This document shows positions 42,109-51,626 of a stretch of DNA of 64,000 nt, piece after piece (position 1 is the stretch's first letter; each line of letters starts with the position of its first letter). The translations under genes and the position numbers were made by a program. The notes beneath the pieces are model-generated. The model ran no database searches. It saw only the letters and a list, made by a program, of their open reading frames with translations, and had not been told where the DNA came from. Origin of the DNA: Aquipseudomonas alcaligenes (GTDB lineage: Bacteria > Pseudomonadota > Gammaproteobacteria > Pseudomonadales > Pseudomonadaceae); the NCBI RefSeq assembly GCF_003205495.1, contig NZ_QJRX01000001.1, positions 434,001 to 498,000 of the forward strand. The letters run 5' to 3'.

Positions 42109-43761
42109 TTACAGCAGCAGGGTGCGGATATCGCCCAGCACGTCGCTCAGGCGCTTGGTGAAGCGCGCGGCGGCGGCCCCGTTGATCACCCGGTGGTCAT
42201 AGGACAGCGACAGCGGCAGCATCAGGCGCGGCTGGAAGGCCTTGCCGTCCCATACTGGCTGCATGGTCGCCTTGCTCACCCCGAGGATCGCCACTTCCGG
42301 CGCGTTGACGATCGGCGTGAAGCCGGTGCCGCCGATATGGCCGAGGCTGGAGATGGTGAAGCAGGCGCCCTGCATGGCGTCCGCCGACAGCTTCTTGCTG
42401 CGCGCCTTCTCCGCCAGTTCGGCGGCCTCGGCGGCCAGCTGCAGCAGGCTCTTCTGGTCGACGTCGCGGATCACCGGGACCAGCAGGCCATCCGGGGTGT
42501 CCACGGCGAAGCCGATATGCACATAGCCCTTGCGAATGAGTGCCTTGCCGGACGGGGCCAGCGAGCTGTTGAAGTCCGGCAGCTCCTTGAGCAGGTGGGC
42601 GCAGGCCTTGAGCAGCAGCGGCAGCACGGTCAGCTTGACCCCGGCCTTCTCCGCCACCGCCTTCTGCGCCACGCGGAAGGCTTCCAGCTCGGTGATGTCG
42701 GCGCTGTCGAACTGGGTCACGTGCGGCACGTTGAGCCAGCTGCGGTGCAGGTTGGCGGCGCCGACCTGCATCAGGCGGGTCATCGGCACCTCTTCGACCG
42801 GGCCGAACTTGCTGAAGTCCACTTCCGGGATCGGCGGGATGCCGGCACCGCCGGTGGCGCCGGCGGCCGGGGCCTCCTTGGCCTTCTGCAGCATGGCCTT
42901 GACGTAGTTCTGCACGTCTTCCTTGAGGATGCGGCCTTTCGGGCCGGTGCCCGGCACGGCGGCCAGGTCGACGCCGAACTCGCGGGCAGTCATGCGTACC
43001 GCCGGGCCGGCGTGCACCTTGCTGCCGTCACGCACAGGCGGCGTCACGGCGGCAGCGGCGGCGGCCAGGGCGGCGATGGCGCCAACCTCGGCGGCCACCT
43101 CGGGCTTGGCGCCCGGCGGAGTGCGATGCACCGGCTCGCTTGCCGGTGCCGGGGCGGCCGCGGGGGCTGCAGCAGCCTCATTGGCGCCGCCTGCCACGCG
43201 CAGCTTGAGGATCAGGTCGCCGGTGCCGACTTCGGCGTCCAGCTTGACCACGACTTCCTCCACCACGCCGGCGGCCGGCGCGGGGATTTCCATGCTGGCC
43301 TTGTCCGACTCCAGGGTGATCAGCGACTGGTCGGCCTCGATGGTATCGCCAGCTTTGACCAGCACCTCGATGACCTTGACCTTGCCACTGGTGCCGATGT
43401 CCGGCACGTGCACGTCCTGCACGCTGGCGGCGGCAGGGGCCGCTGCCGGCGCTGCAGCGGGCGCCGCTTCCGCGGCCTTGGGCGCCTCGGCCGCGACGGC
43501 AGCCGCGGCGGGCTCGGCGGCCGGGGTAGCGCCCTCGACTTCCAGCACCAGCAGCTCGTCGCCTTCCTTGAGGCGGTCGCCCAGCTTGACCTTCAGTTCC
43601 TTGATCACCCCGGCCTTGGGCACAGGGACTTCCATGGAGGCCTTGTCGGACTCCAGGGTCAGGATGCTCTGCTCGGCCTCGACGCGGTCGCCGACCTTGA
43701 CCAGCAGTTCAATGACCTCGCCTTCACCGCCGAGGTCGGGTACGCGAATCAACTCACTCAT
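42109..43761 (-). CDS. aceF: Dihydrolipoyllysine acetyltransferase (E2) of pyruvate dehydrogenase
   Basis: A 550-residue E2 subunit that moves the acetyl group to CoA. There are two lipoyl domains (about 1-75 and 118-192), each with the lipoylated Lys in E-S-D-K-A-S-M. They are separated by Ala/Pro-rich linkers. A peripheral-subunit-binding domain follows (about 245-285, A-G-P-A-V-R-M-T-A-R-E-F-G-V-D-L), then the catalytic domain with active-site H-R-V-I-N-G-A near the C-terminus. The start has AAGGAG 7 nt upstream. It is 11 nt after aceE in one operon. E3 is not in the window. Confidence 0.97.
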   Translation of the reverse strand: MSELIRVPDLGGEGEVIELLVKVGDRVEAEQSILTLESDKASMEVPVPKAGVIKELKVKLGDRLKEGDELLVLEVEGATPAAEPAAAAVAAEAPKAAEAAPAAAPAAAPAAASVQDVHVPDIGTSGKVKVIEVLVKAGDTIEADQSLITLESDKASMEIPAPAAGVVEEVVVKLDAEVGTGDLILKLRVAGGANEAAAAPAAAPAPASEPVHRTPPGAKPEVAAEVGAIAALAAAAAAVTPPVRDGSKVHAGPAVRMTAREFGVDLAAVPGTGPKGRILKEDVQNYVKAMLQKAKEAPAAGATGGAGIPPIPEVDFSKFGPVEEVPMTRLMQVGAANLHRSWLNVPHVTQFDSADITELEAFRVAQKAVAEKAGVKLTVLPLLLKACAHLLKELPDFNSSLAPSGKALIRKGYVHIGFAVDTPDGLLVPVIRDVDQKSLLQLAAEAAELAEKARSKKLSADAMQGACFTISSLGHIGGTGFTPIVNAPEVAILGVSKATMQPVWDGKAFQPRLMLPLSLSYDHRVINGAAAARFTKRLSDVLGDIRTLLL

Positions 43762-43772
43762 CGCTACGCTCC

Positions 43773-46418
43773 TTAGCAGTCCAGGGGATTGGCTTTTTCA
43801 GGGTCGATGCCGAACTTGGCGATGGCATCGGCCAGCACCTTGGCTTCGATCTCGCCACGGTCGACCAGCGCTTCGAGCGCGGCCAGGACCACCCAGTAAC
43901 GGTCCACCTCGAAGAAGTGGCGCAGCTTCTTGCGGCTGTCGCTGCGGCCGAAGCCGTCGGTGCCGAGCACCTTGTACTCCTTGCTGGGCACCCACTGGCG
44001 CACCTGCTCGGCGAACAGCTTCATGTAGTCGGTGGAGGCGACCACCGGGCCCTTGCGCCCGGTGAGGCATTCCTGGATGAACGCCTGCTTGGGCTTCTGC
44101 CCCGGGTGCAGGCGGTTCCAGCGCTCCACGGCCAGGCCGTCGCGGCGAAGTTCGTTGAAGCTGGTGACGCTCCACACGTCCGAGCCGATGTTGAACTCGT
44201 CGCGCAGGATCTTCGCCGCCTCGCGCACTTCGCGCAGGATGGTGCCCGAACCCAGCAGCTGCACGTGGTGGGCGGCCTCCTTCTTGTCCTCTTCGAGCAG
44301 GTACATGCCCTTGATGATGCCTTCCTCGGTACCGGCCGGCAGGGCCGGCTGCTGGTAGGACTCGTTCATCACGGTGATGTAGTAGAAGACGTTCTGCTGC
44401 TGCTCGATCATCTCCTTGATGCCGTGGCGGATGATCACCGCCAGCTCGTAGCCGTAGGTCGGGTCGTAGGTGCGGCAGTTGGGGATGGTCGCGGCCATGA
44501 TGTGGCTGTGGCCGTCCTCGTGCTGCAGGCCTTCGCCGTTCAGCGTGGTGCGGCCGGCGGTACCGCCGATCAGGAAGCCACGGGCGCGGCTGTCGCCGGC
44601 GGCCCAGGCCAGGTCGCCGATACGCTGGAAGCCGAACATCGAGTAGAAGATGTAGAACGGCAGCATCGGCTGGTTGTGCGTGGAGTAGGAAGTACCGGCG
44701 GCGATCCAGCTGGACATGGCGCCGGCCTCGTTGATGCCTTCCTCGAGGATCTGGCCCTTCTTGTCCTCGCGATAGAACATCACCTGGTCCTTGTCCACCG
44801 GCTCATACAGCTGGCCGACCGAGGAGTAGATGCCGAGCTGGCGGAACATGCCTTCCATGCCGAAGGTGCGCGCTTCATCCGGCACGATGGGCACGATGCG
44901 CGCGCCCAGGTCCTTGTCCTTGACCAGCTGCGAGAGGATGCGCACGAAGGCCATGGTGGTGGAGATGTCGCGGTCACCGGTGCCGTCGAGGATGGCCTTG
45001 AGGGTGTCCAGCGGCGGGGTCGGGATGCTGAAGCTCTGCGTGCGGCGCTGCGGCACGAAGCCGCCGAGGGCCGCGCGGCGCTCGTGCAGGTACTTGTATT
45101 CCGGGCTGCCCGGCTCGGCCTTGACGAAGGGCAGGCTCTCCAGCTCGTCGTCCTTGACCGGGATGTCGAAGCGGTCGCGGAATTTCTTCAGGCTGTCGAT
45201 ATCGACTTTCTTGGTGTTGTGCGCGGTGTTCTTCGCCTCGCCGGCACCGGTACCGTAGCCCTTGATGGTCTTGGCCAGGACCACGGTCGGCTGGCCCTTG
45301 TGGTTCACCGCCTGGTGGTAGGCCGCGTACATCTTGTACGGGTCGTGGCCGCCGCGGTTGAGGTTCCAGATTTCCTGGTCGGAGAGGTCCTTGACCATCT
45401 CCTTCAGCTCGGGGCTGTTGAAGAAGTGCTCGCGCACGTAGGCCCCGTCCTTGGCCTTGTAGTTCTGGTACTCGCCGTCGATCACCTCGTCCATGCGGCG
45501 TTGCAGGATGCCGTCCTTGTCCTTGGCCAGCAGCGGGTCCCAGAAGCGGCCCCAGACCACCTTGTTGACGTTCCATTCGGCGCCGCGGAACACGCCTTCG
45601 AGTTCCTGGATGATCTTGCCGTTGCCGCGCACCGGGCCGTCCAGGCGCTGCAGGTTGCAGTTGATGACGAAGATCAGGTTGTCCAGCTTCTCGCGGCCGG
45701 CCAGGGAGATGGCGCCGAGGGATTCCGGCTCGTCGCACTCGCCGTCGCCCATGAAGCACCAGACCTTCTGCTTGCCGGCGGGGATGAAGCCGCGGCTTTC
45801 CAGGTACTTCATGAAGCGTGCCTGGTAGATGGCCTGGATCGGGCCGAGGCCCATGGACACGGTGGGGAACTGCCAGAAGTCCGGCATCAGCCAGGGGTGC
45901 GGGTAGGAGGACAGGCCCTTGCCGTCGACTTCGCGGCGGAAGTTGTTCATCTGCTCTTCGCTGATGCGTCCCTCGAGGAAGGCACGGGCGTAGATGCCGG
46001 GGCTGGCGTGGCCCTGGAAGAAGATCAGGTCGCCGCCGTGTTCTTCGGTCGGGGCCTGGAAGAAGTAGTTGAAGCCGATGTCGTAGAGCGTCGCGCTGGA
46101 GGCGAAGCTGGAGATGTGACCGCCCAGGTCGGGGTCCTGCAGGTTGGTGCGCATCACCATGGCCAGCGCGTTCCAGCGCACCAGCGAGCGGATTCGCCGC
46201 TCCATGAACAGGTCGCCGGGCATGCGTGCCTCATGGCCGACCGGGATGGTGTTGCGGTAGGGCGTGGTGATCGCATAGGGCAGCTGGGTGCCACTGCGGG
46301 TGGCCAGTTCACCCATGCGGGTCAGCAGGTAGTGGGCGCGTTTCTCGCCCTCCTTGTCGAGGACGGACTCGAGGGCGTCCAGCCATTCCTGGGTTTCGAC
46401 GGGATCGAGGTCTTGCAT
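43773..46418 (-). CDS. aceE: Pyruvate dehydrogenase E1 component
   Basis: An 881-residue homodimeric E1 that decarboxylates pyruvate with thiamine diphosphate and acetylates the E2 lipoyl group. The cofactor motif G-D-G-E-C-D-E-P-E-S is near residue 230, and the length matches proteobacterial AceE. GGAG precedes the ATG. It is the first gene of the aceEF operon. The 244-bp gap to the divergent glnE carries two matching palindromes that are likely operators for a regulator of this operon. Confidence 0.98.
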   Translation of the reverse strand: MQDLDPVETQEWLDALESVLDKEGEKRAHYLLTRMGELATRSGTQLPYAITTPYRNTIPVGHEARMPGDLFMERRIRSLVRWNALAMVMRTNLQDPDLGGHISSFASSATLYDIGFNYFFQAPTEEHGGDLIFFQGHASPGIYARAFLEGRISEEQMNNFRREVDGKGLSSYPHPWLMPDFWQFPTVSMGLGPIQAIYQARFMKYLESRGFIPAGKQKVWCFMGDGECDEPESLGAISLAGREKLDNLIFVINCNLQRLDGPVRGNGKIIQELEGVFRGAEWNVNKVVWGRFWDPLLAKDKDGILQRRMDEVIDGEYQNYKAKDGAYVREHFFNSPELKEMVKDLSDQEIWNLNRGGHDPYKMYAAYHQAVNHKGQPTVVLAKTIKGYGTGAGEAKNTAHNTKKVDIDSLKKFRDRFDIPVKDDELESLPFVKAEPGSPEYKYLHERRAALGGFVPQRRTQSFSIPTPPLDTLKAILDGTGDRDISTTMAFVRILSQLVKDKDLGARIVPIVPDEARTFGMEGMFRQLGIYSSVGQLYEPVDKDQVMFYREDKKGQILEEGINEAGAMSSWIAAGTSYSTHNQPMLPFYIFYSMFGFQRIGDLAWAAGDSRARGFLIGGTAGRTTLNGEGLQHEDGHSHIMAATIPNCRTYDPTYGYELAVIIRHGIKEMIEQQQNVFYYITVMNESYQQPALPAGTEEGIIKGMYLLEEDKKEAAHHVQLLGSGTILREVREAAKILRDEFNIGSDVWSVTSFNELRRDGLAVERWNRLHPGQKPKQAFIQECLTGRKGPVVASTDYMKLFAEQVRQWVPSKEYKVLGTDGFGRSDSRKKLRHFFEVDRYWVVLAALEALVDRGEIEAKVLADAIAKFGIDPEKANPLDC

Positions 46419-46527
46419 GGCTTGCTCCAGGGCGGAAAGGCTTCCAGAATCGGAGGCCTGGGCTCGTGCACGCTTTTTGGGCGGGCTACGTGAAGTCGTG
46501 GTCGACCAGAGTGCTCATGGTCGCTTT

Positions 46528-46542
46528 TGTAGTTTTACTACA
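46528..46542. promoter_or_regulatory. Palindromic operator candidate 1 (aceE-glnE gap)
   Basis: TGTAGTTTTACTACA is a 15-bp inverted repeat (TGTAGT-TTT-ACTACA) about 110-125 bp upstream of the aceE start. The spaced AGT/ACT half-sites are of the kind bound by GntR/FadR-type regulators; the regulator is not known here. Confidence 0.65.
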
Positions 46543-46579
46543 TTTCGATGGCGCCTGTAGAGTCCGGGACACATTCTTT

Positions 46580-46594
46580 AGTAGTAAAACTACA
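46580..46594. promoter_or_regulatory. Palindromic operator candidate 2 (aceE-glnE gap)
   Basis: AGTAGTAAAACTACA is the reverse complement of candidate 1 in 14 of 15 positions. It is centred 52 bp from it (about five helical turns), 70-80 bp upstream of glnE. The spacing suggests joint binding on one face of DNA. Confidence 0.65.
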
Positions 46595-46662
46595 GTTTTC
46601 TCTGGAAGGGCAGTGGCGCCTGGGTGGATTCGGGGCGGGCTACCCGTCCCCAAGGATAGACC

Positions 46663-49566
46663 ATGAGCCTGCCGCCACTGGCCGCCCTGCCGGCCCCCCT
46701 GCAAGCCCTCGCCGAACGCGCCGCCACGCTGCTGCCCGCCGACTGGCCGGCGCCGCGCGCGGAGGCGTTGCGGCGGCTCTGCGCGCTCAGCGACTTCGTC
46801 TTCGAGCAGGCCGTGCGCGATCCCGGGCTGCTGCCGGCGCTGGGGGCGAGTGGCGAGCTGGAGCGACGCTTCGCCGCCGGGGAGCTGCGCGCGCAGTTGC
46901 AGGCCCTGCTGCAGGACTGCGCCGACGAGGACGAGCTGGGCCGGCGCCTGCGCCGCTTCCGCAACCGCCAGCAGCTGCGCATCATCTGGCGCGACCTGAC
47001 CCGCCAGGCCGACCTGGGCGAGACCTGTGGCGACCTTTCCGACCTGGCCGATGCCTGCATCGACGGCGCTTACCAGTGGCTCTACCCGCGCCACTGCGAA
47101 CAGTTCGGTACGCCGATCGGCCGCCGCAGCGGTCAGCCGCAGCACCTGGTGATCCTCGGCATGGGCAAGCTCGGTGCCCACGAGCTGAACCTGTCCTCGG
47201 ACATCGACCTGATCTTCGGCTACCCCGAGGGTGGCGAGACCGAGGGGGTCAAGCGCGCGCTGGACAACCAGGAGTTCTTCACCCGCCTGGGGCAACGGCT
47301 GATCAAGGCGCTGGACGCCATCACCGTCGACGGCTTCGTGTTCCGCGTCGACATGCGCTTGCGCCCCTATGGCTCGGCCGGCGCCCTGGTGCTCAGCTTC
47401 AATGCCCTGGAGCAGTACTACCAGGACCAGGGCCGCGACTGGGAACGCTACGCCATGATCAAGGCGCGCGTGGTCGGTGGCGACCAGGCCGCCGGCCGGC
47501 AGCTGCTGGAGATGCTGCGGCCCTTCGTCTATCGGCGCTACCTGGACTTCTCCGCCATCGAGGCGCTGCGCGCCATGAAGCAGCTGATCCAGCAGGAAGT
47601 GCGGCGCAAGGGCATGAGCGACAACGTCAAGCTCGGCTCGGGCGGCATCCGCGAGGTGGAATTCATCGCCCAGGCCTTCCAGCTGATCCACGGCGGGCGC
47701 GACCTCAGCCTGCAGCAGCGGCCGCTGCTCAAGGTGCTGGAAACCCTGGAGGGCCAGGGTTACCTGCCGCCGGCGGTGGTCGCCGAGATGCAGCAGGGCT
47801 ACCGCTTCCTGCGCTACACCGAGCATGCCCTGCAGGCCATCGCCGACCGCCAGACGCAGATGCTGCCGGACAGCGACCTCGACCGCGCGCGGGTGGCCTG
47901 CATCATGGGCTTCGCCGACTGGGCGAGCTTCCATGAGCGCCTGATGCACTGGCGTGGGCGCATCGAGTGGCACTTCCGCCAGGTCATTGCAGACCCCGAC
48001 GACGAGGAGGGCGGCGAGGCCGAGAGCTGCATCGGCGGCGAGTGGCTGCCGCTGTGGGAGGAGGCGCTGGAGCCGGACATGGCCGTGCGTCAGCTGGCCG
48101 AGGCCGGTTTTGCCGAGCCGGCGGCCGCCCTCAAGCGCCTGATCGACCTGCGCGGCGGCAGCCAGGTGCGCACCATGCAGCGCCTCGGGCGCGAACGCCT
48201 GGACGCCTTCGTCCCGCGCCTGCTGGCGCAGGCGGTGGAGCACGCCAATCCCGATCTGGTGCTGGAGCGCGTGCTGCCGCTGGTGGAGGCGGTGGCGCGG
48301 CGTTCGGCCTACCTGGTGCTGCTCACCGAGAACCCCGGCGCCCTGCAGCGGCTGATGACGCTGTGCGCGGCCAGCCCGTGGATCGCCGAGCAGATCACCC
48401 GCTTCCCGCTGCTGCTCGACGAGCTGCTCAACGAGGGCCGCCTGTTCAAGCCGCCGCTGGCGCCGGAGCTGGCCGCCGAGCTGCGCGAACGCCTGACGCG
48501 CATCCCCGAGGACGATCTGGAGCAGCAGATGGAGGCCCTGCGCCACTTCAAGCTGGCCCACGGCCTGCGCGTGGCCGCCTCGGAGATCGCCGGCACATTG
48601 CCGCTGATGAAGGTCTCGGACTACCTGACCTGGCTGGCCGAGGCCATCCTCGACCAGGTGCTGGCCCTGGCCTGGCGCCAGACCGTGGCCAAGTACGGCA
48701 CTCCGCGGCGCGCCGACGGCAGCCTGTGCGACCCGGACTTCATCATCGTCGGCTACGGCAAGGTCGGTGGCCTGGAGCTGGGCCACGGCTCGGACCTGGA
48801 TCTGGTGTTCATCCACGACGGCGACTCGCAGGCCGAGACCGACGGCGCCAAGCCGATCGATGGCGCGCAGTTCTTCGCCCGCCTGGGCCAGCGCATCATC
48901 CACCTGCTGACCACCCAGACCACCTCCGGCCAGCTCTACGAGGTGGATATGCGCCTGCGGCCCTCGGGGGCGGCGGGCCTGCTGGTCAGCTCGCTCGGCG
49001 CTTTCCAGCGCTACCAGGAGAGCGAGGCCTGGACCTGGGAGCACCAGGCCCTGGTGCGCGCCCGCGTGCTGGCCGGCTGCGGCCGGGTGGCCGAAGGCTT
49101 CGAGCGGGTCCGTGCGGCGATCCTCGAACGCGAGCGCGACCCGGCCAAGCTGCAGGCGGAAGTCAGCGAGATGCGCGCCAAGATGCGCGACAACCTGGGC
49201 ACCCCGGCGACCGCCGCCGGCACCGCGGAAAACGCCTTCGACGCCGCGGCTTCCTTCGATCTGAAGCAGGACGCCGGTGGTATCGTCGATATCGAATTTA
49301 TGGTGCAATACGCGGCCCTGGCGTGGTCAGGGCGGCATCCCGAGCTGCACCGCTACACCGACAACATCCGCATTCTCGACGGCCTGCGCGATGCTGGGCT
49401 GCTGCCCGCCGCGGACGTCGAGCTGCTGCAGGAGGCCTACAAGGCCTATCGCTCCGCCGCCCACCGGCAGGCGTTGCAGAAGCAGCCGGGCAAGGTCGGC
49501 GGCGACCAGTTCGCCGCCGAACGCCGAAGCGTCATGCGCCTGTGGCGCGCGCTGGGCCTGAGCTGA
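46663..49566 (+). CDS. glnE: Glutamine synthetase adenylyltransferase/adenylyl-removing enzyme
   Basis: A 967-residue bifunctional enzyme that adds AMP to and removes it from glutamine synthetase in response to PII and glutamine. Both nucleotidyltransferase domains are intact: G-M-G-K-L-G-A-H-E-L-N-L-S-S-D-I-D-L-I near residue 166 (removing domain) and G-Y-G-K-V-G-G-L-E-L-G-H-G-S-D-L-D-L near residue 697 (adding domain). The helical linker domains lie between. AAGGA lies 6 nt before the ATG. ilvE follows after 40 nt, so the two may be co-transcribed. Confidence 0.97.
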   Translation: MSLPPLAALPAPLQALAERAATLLPADWPAPRAEALRRLCALSDFVFEQAVRDPGLLPALGASGELERRFAAGELRAQLQALLQDCADEDELGRRLRRFRNRQQLRIIWRDLTRQADLGETCGDLSDLADACIDGAYQWLYPRHCEQFGTPIGRRSGQPQHLVILGMGKLGAHELNLSSDIDLIFGYPEGGETEGVKRALDNQEFFTRLGQRLIKALDAITVDGFVFRVDMRLRPYGSAGALVLSFNALEQYYQDQGRDWERYAMIKARVVGGDQAAGRQLLEMLRPFVYRRYLDFSAIEALRAMKQLIQQEVRRKGMSDNVKLGSGGIREVEFIAQAFQLIHGGRDLSLQQRPLLKVLETLEGQGYLPPAVVAEMQQGYRFLRYTEHALQAIADRQTQMLPDSDLDRARVACIMGFADWASFHERLMHWRGRIEWHFRQVIADPDDEEGGEAESCIGGEWLPLWEEALEPDMAVRQLAEAGFAEPAAALKRLIDLRGGSQVRTMQRLGRERLDAFVPRLLAQAVEHANPDLVLERVLPLVEAVARRSAYLVLLTENPGALQRLMTLCAASPWIAEQITRFPLLLDELLNEGRLFKPPLAPELAAELRERLTRIPEDDLEQQMEALRHFKLAHGLRVAASEIAGTLPLMKVSDYLTWLAEAILDQVLALAWRQTVAKYGTPRRADGSLCDPDFIIVGYGKVGGLELGHGSDLDLVFIHDGDSQAETDGAKPIDGAQFFARLGQRIIHLLTTQTTSGQLYEVDMRLRPSGAAGLLVSSLGAFQRYQESEAWTWEHQALVRARVLAGCGRVAEGFERVRAAILERERDPAKLQAEVSEMRAKMRDNLGTPATAAGTAENAFDAAASFDLKQDAGGIVDIEFMVQYAALAWSGRHPELHRYTDNIRILDGLRDAGLLPAADVELLQEAYKAYRSAAHRQALQKQPGKVGGDQFAAERRSVMRLWRALGLS

Positions 49567-49606
49567 CCCGCGAATCGAATGAAACGAACACTGAGGAGTG
49601 GTAAAG

Positions 49607-50530
49607 ATGTCGATGTCCGACCGTGATGGCGTGATCTGGTACGACGGCGAGCTGGTGCCGTGGCGCGACGCCACCACCCACGTACTGACCCACACCCTGC
49701 ACTACGGCATGGGCGTGTTCGAGGGCGTGCGCGCCTACAACACCCCGGACGGCACCGCCATCTTCCGCCTGCAGGCCCACACCGACCGCCTGTTCGACTC
49801 GGCGCACATCTTCAACATGCAGATCCCCTTCTCCAAGGAAGAGATCAACGAGGCGCAGCGCGCCGCCGTCCGTGAGAACGGCCTGGAAAGCGCCTACCTG
49901 CGCCCGATGGTGTTCTTCGGCAGCGAGGGCATGGGCCTGCGCGCCTCGGGCCTCAAGGTGCACGTGATAGTCGCGGCCTGGAACTGGGGCGCCTACATGG
50001 GCGAGGAAGCGCTGCAGAGCGGCATCAAGGTGCGCACCAGCTCCTACACCCGCCACCACGTCAACATCTCCATGACCCGCGCCAAGGCCAACGGCAACTA
50101 CATCAACTCGATGCTGGCCCTGCAGGAAGCCATCTCCGGCGGCGCCGACGAGGCCATGCTGCTGGACCCGGAAGGCTACGTGGCCGAAGGCTCCGGCGAG
50201 AACATCTTCCTGGTCAAGGACGGCGTGGTGTACACCCCGGAAGTGACCTCCTGCCTCAACGGCATCACGCGCAGCACCATCCTCACCCTGGCTGCCGAGC
50301 ACGGCATCAAGGTGGTGGAGAAGCGCATCACCCGCGACGAGGTGTACATCGCCGACGAGGCCTTCTTCACCGGCACCGCCGCCGAAGTCACGCCGATCCG
50401 CGAAGTGGATGGCCGGCAGATCGGCGCCGGCCGCCGCGGCCCGGTCACCGAGAAGCTGCAGAAGGCCTACTTCGACCTGGTCACCGGCAAGACCAGCGCC
50501 CACGCCGAGTGGCGCACGCTGGTCAAGTGA
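49607..50530 (+). CDS. ilvE: Branched-chain amino acid aminotransferase
   Basis: A 307-residue fold-type IV PLP enzyme that makes and degrades Leu, Ile and Val. The PLP Lys lies in the segment R-A-K-A-N-G-N-Y-I-N-S (about residue 158). Other family blocks are H-Y-G-M-G-V-F-E-G-V-R-A-Y, E-G-S-G-E-N-I-F and F-F-T-G-T-A-A-E-V-T-P. The start at 49607 (M-S-M-S-D-R-D) is chosen because GAGGAG lies 8-14 nt upstream and the resulting length fits the family; an in-frame start a few codons upstream is less likely. The LPS core genes follow after a hairpin. Confidence 0.97.
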   Translation: MSMSDRDGVIWYDGELVPWRDATTHVLTHTLHYGMGVFEGVRAYNTPDGTAIFRLQAHTDRLFDSAHIFNMQIPFSKEEINEAQRAAVRENGLESAYLRPMVFFGSEGMGLRASGLKVHVIVAAWNWGAYMGEEALQSGIKVRTSSYTRHHVNISMTRAKANGNYINSMLALQEAISGGADEAMLLDPEGYVAEGSGENIFLVKDGVVYTPEVTSCLNGITRSTILTLAAEHGIKVVEKRITRDEVYIADEAFFTGTAAEVTPIREVDGRQIGAGRRGPVTEKLQKAYFDLVTGKTSAHAEWRTLVK

Positions 50531-50550
50531 GCGGACGCTGAAGCCTGATA

Positions 50551-50575
50551 GGGGAGGCCACGTGCCTCCCCGCGC
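50551..50575 (+). terminator. Hairpin between ilvE and waaF
   Basis: GGGGAGGC-CACGT-GCCTCCCC is a perfect 8-bp stem, 20 nt past the ilvE stop, with only a weak T-rich tail. It may end ilvE transcripts in part; the waaF gene starts 16 nt further on. Confidence 0.5.
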
Positions 50576-50590
50576 ATTTCTGGAACGAGC

Positions 50591-51625
50591 ATGAAGATTC
50601 TGATCGTGGGGCCCAGTTGGGTCGGTGACATGGTGATGGCGCAGACCCTGTTCGTCTGCCTCAAGCAGCGCCATCCCGGCTGCGAGATCGACGTGCTGGC
50701 GCCCGAGTGGAGCCGGCCGATCCTCGAGCGCATGCCCGAGGTACGTGCGGCGCTGAGCTTCCCGCTCGGCCACGGCGTGCTCGACCTCGCCACCCGCCGG
50801 CGCATCGGCCAGTCGCTGGCCGGCCAGTACGATCAGGCGATCCTGCTGCCCAACTCGCTCAAGTCCGCGCTGGTGCCGTTCTTTGCCAAGGTGCCCAAGC
50901 GCACCGGCTGGAAGGGCGAGATGCGCTATGGCCTGCTCAACGACATCCGCAAGCTCGACAAGGAGCGCCTGCCGCTGATGATCGAGCGCTTCATGGCGCT
51001 GGCCTATGAGCCGAATGCAGAGCTGCCTAAACCCTACCCGCAGCCACGCCTGGTAATCGACGAGGCCAGCCGCGCCGCCGCCCTGGCCAAGTTCGGTCTG
51101 AGTCTGGACCGCCCGGTGCTGGCCCTGTGCCCCGGCGCCGAGTTCGGCGAGGCCAAGCGCTGGCCGGCGGAGCACTACGCCAAGGTCGCCGAGATCAAGA
51201 TCCGCGCCGGCTGGCAGGTGTGGATGTTCGGTTCGAAGAACGACCACCCCGGCTGCGAGGCGATCCGCGAGCGCCTGATTCCCGGTCTGCGCGAGGAGAG
51301 CGTCAACCTGGCCGGCGAGACGTCGTTGGCCGAGGCCATCGACCTGCTCTCCGCTGCCGCTGCCGTGGTGTCCAACGACTCCGGCCTGATGCATGTGGCC
51401 GCCGCGCTGAATCGCCCGCTGGTGGCGGTCTACGGCTCCACCTCGCCGCAGTTCACCCCGCCTTTGGCGGACCGGGTGGAGATCGTGCGCCTGGGCCTGG
51501 ACTGCAGCCCCTGCTTCGAGCGTACCTGCCGCTTCGGCCACTACAACTGCCTGCGCGAGCTCAAGCCGCGCCCGGTGATCGAGGCGCTGCAGCGCCTGGT
51601 CGCCGACCCGGTCGAGGTGCAATAG
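50591..51625 (+). CDS. waaF: ADP-heptose:LPS heptosyltransferase II
   Basis: A 344-residue GT9 enzyme that adds the second L-glycero-D-manno-heptose to the LPS inner core at the cytoplasmic face of the inner membrane. It opens M-K-I-L-I-V-G-P-S-W-V-G-D-M-V-M-A-Q and has the nucleotide-sugar block S-N-D-S-G-L-M-H-V-A-A-A-L near residue 260. It is the first gene of the tightly packed waa operon (1 nt to waaC). Confidence 0.97.
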   Translation: MKILIVGPSWVGDMVMAQTLFVCLKQRHPGCEIDVLAPEWSRPILERMPEVRAALSFPLGHGVLDLATRRRIGQSLAGQYDQAILLPNSLKSALVPFFAKVPKRTGWKGEMRYGLLNDIRKLDKERLPLMIERFMALAYEPNAELPKPYPQPRLVIDEASRAAALAKFGLSLDRPVLALCPGAEFGEAKRWPAEHYAKVAEIKIRAGWQVWMFGSKNDHPGCEAIRERLIPGLREESVNLAGETSLAEAIDLLSAAAAVVSNDSGLMHVAAALNRPLVAVYGSTSPQFTPPLADRVEIVRLGLDCSPCFERTCRFGHYNCLRELKPRPVIEALQRLVADPVEVQ

Positions 51626-51626
51626 C

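Noticed and set aside
46528..46594. The palindrome pair as a terminator
   Set aside because: It lies between the 5' ends of two divergent genes and the stems are AT-rich, so an operator role fits better.
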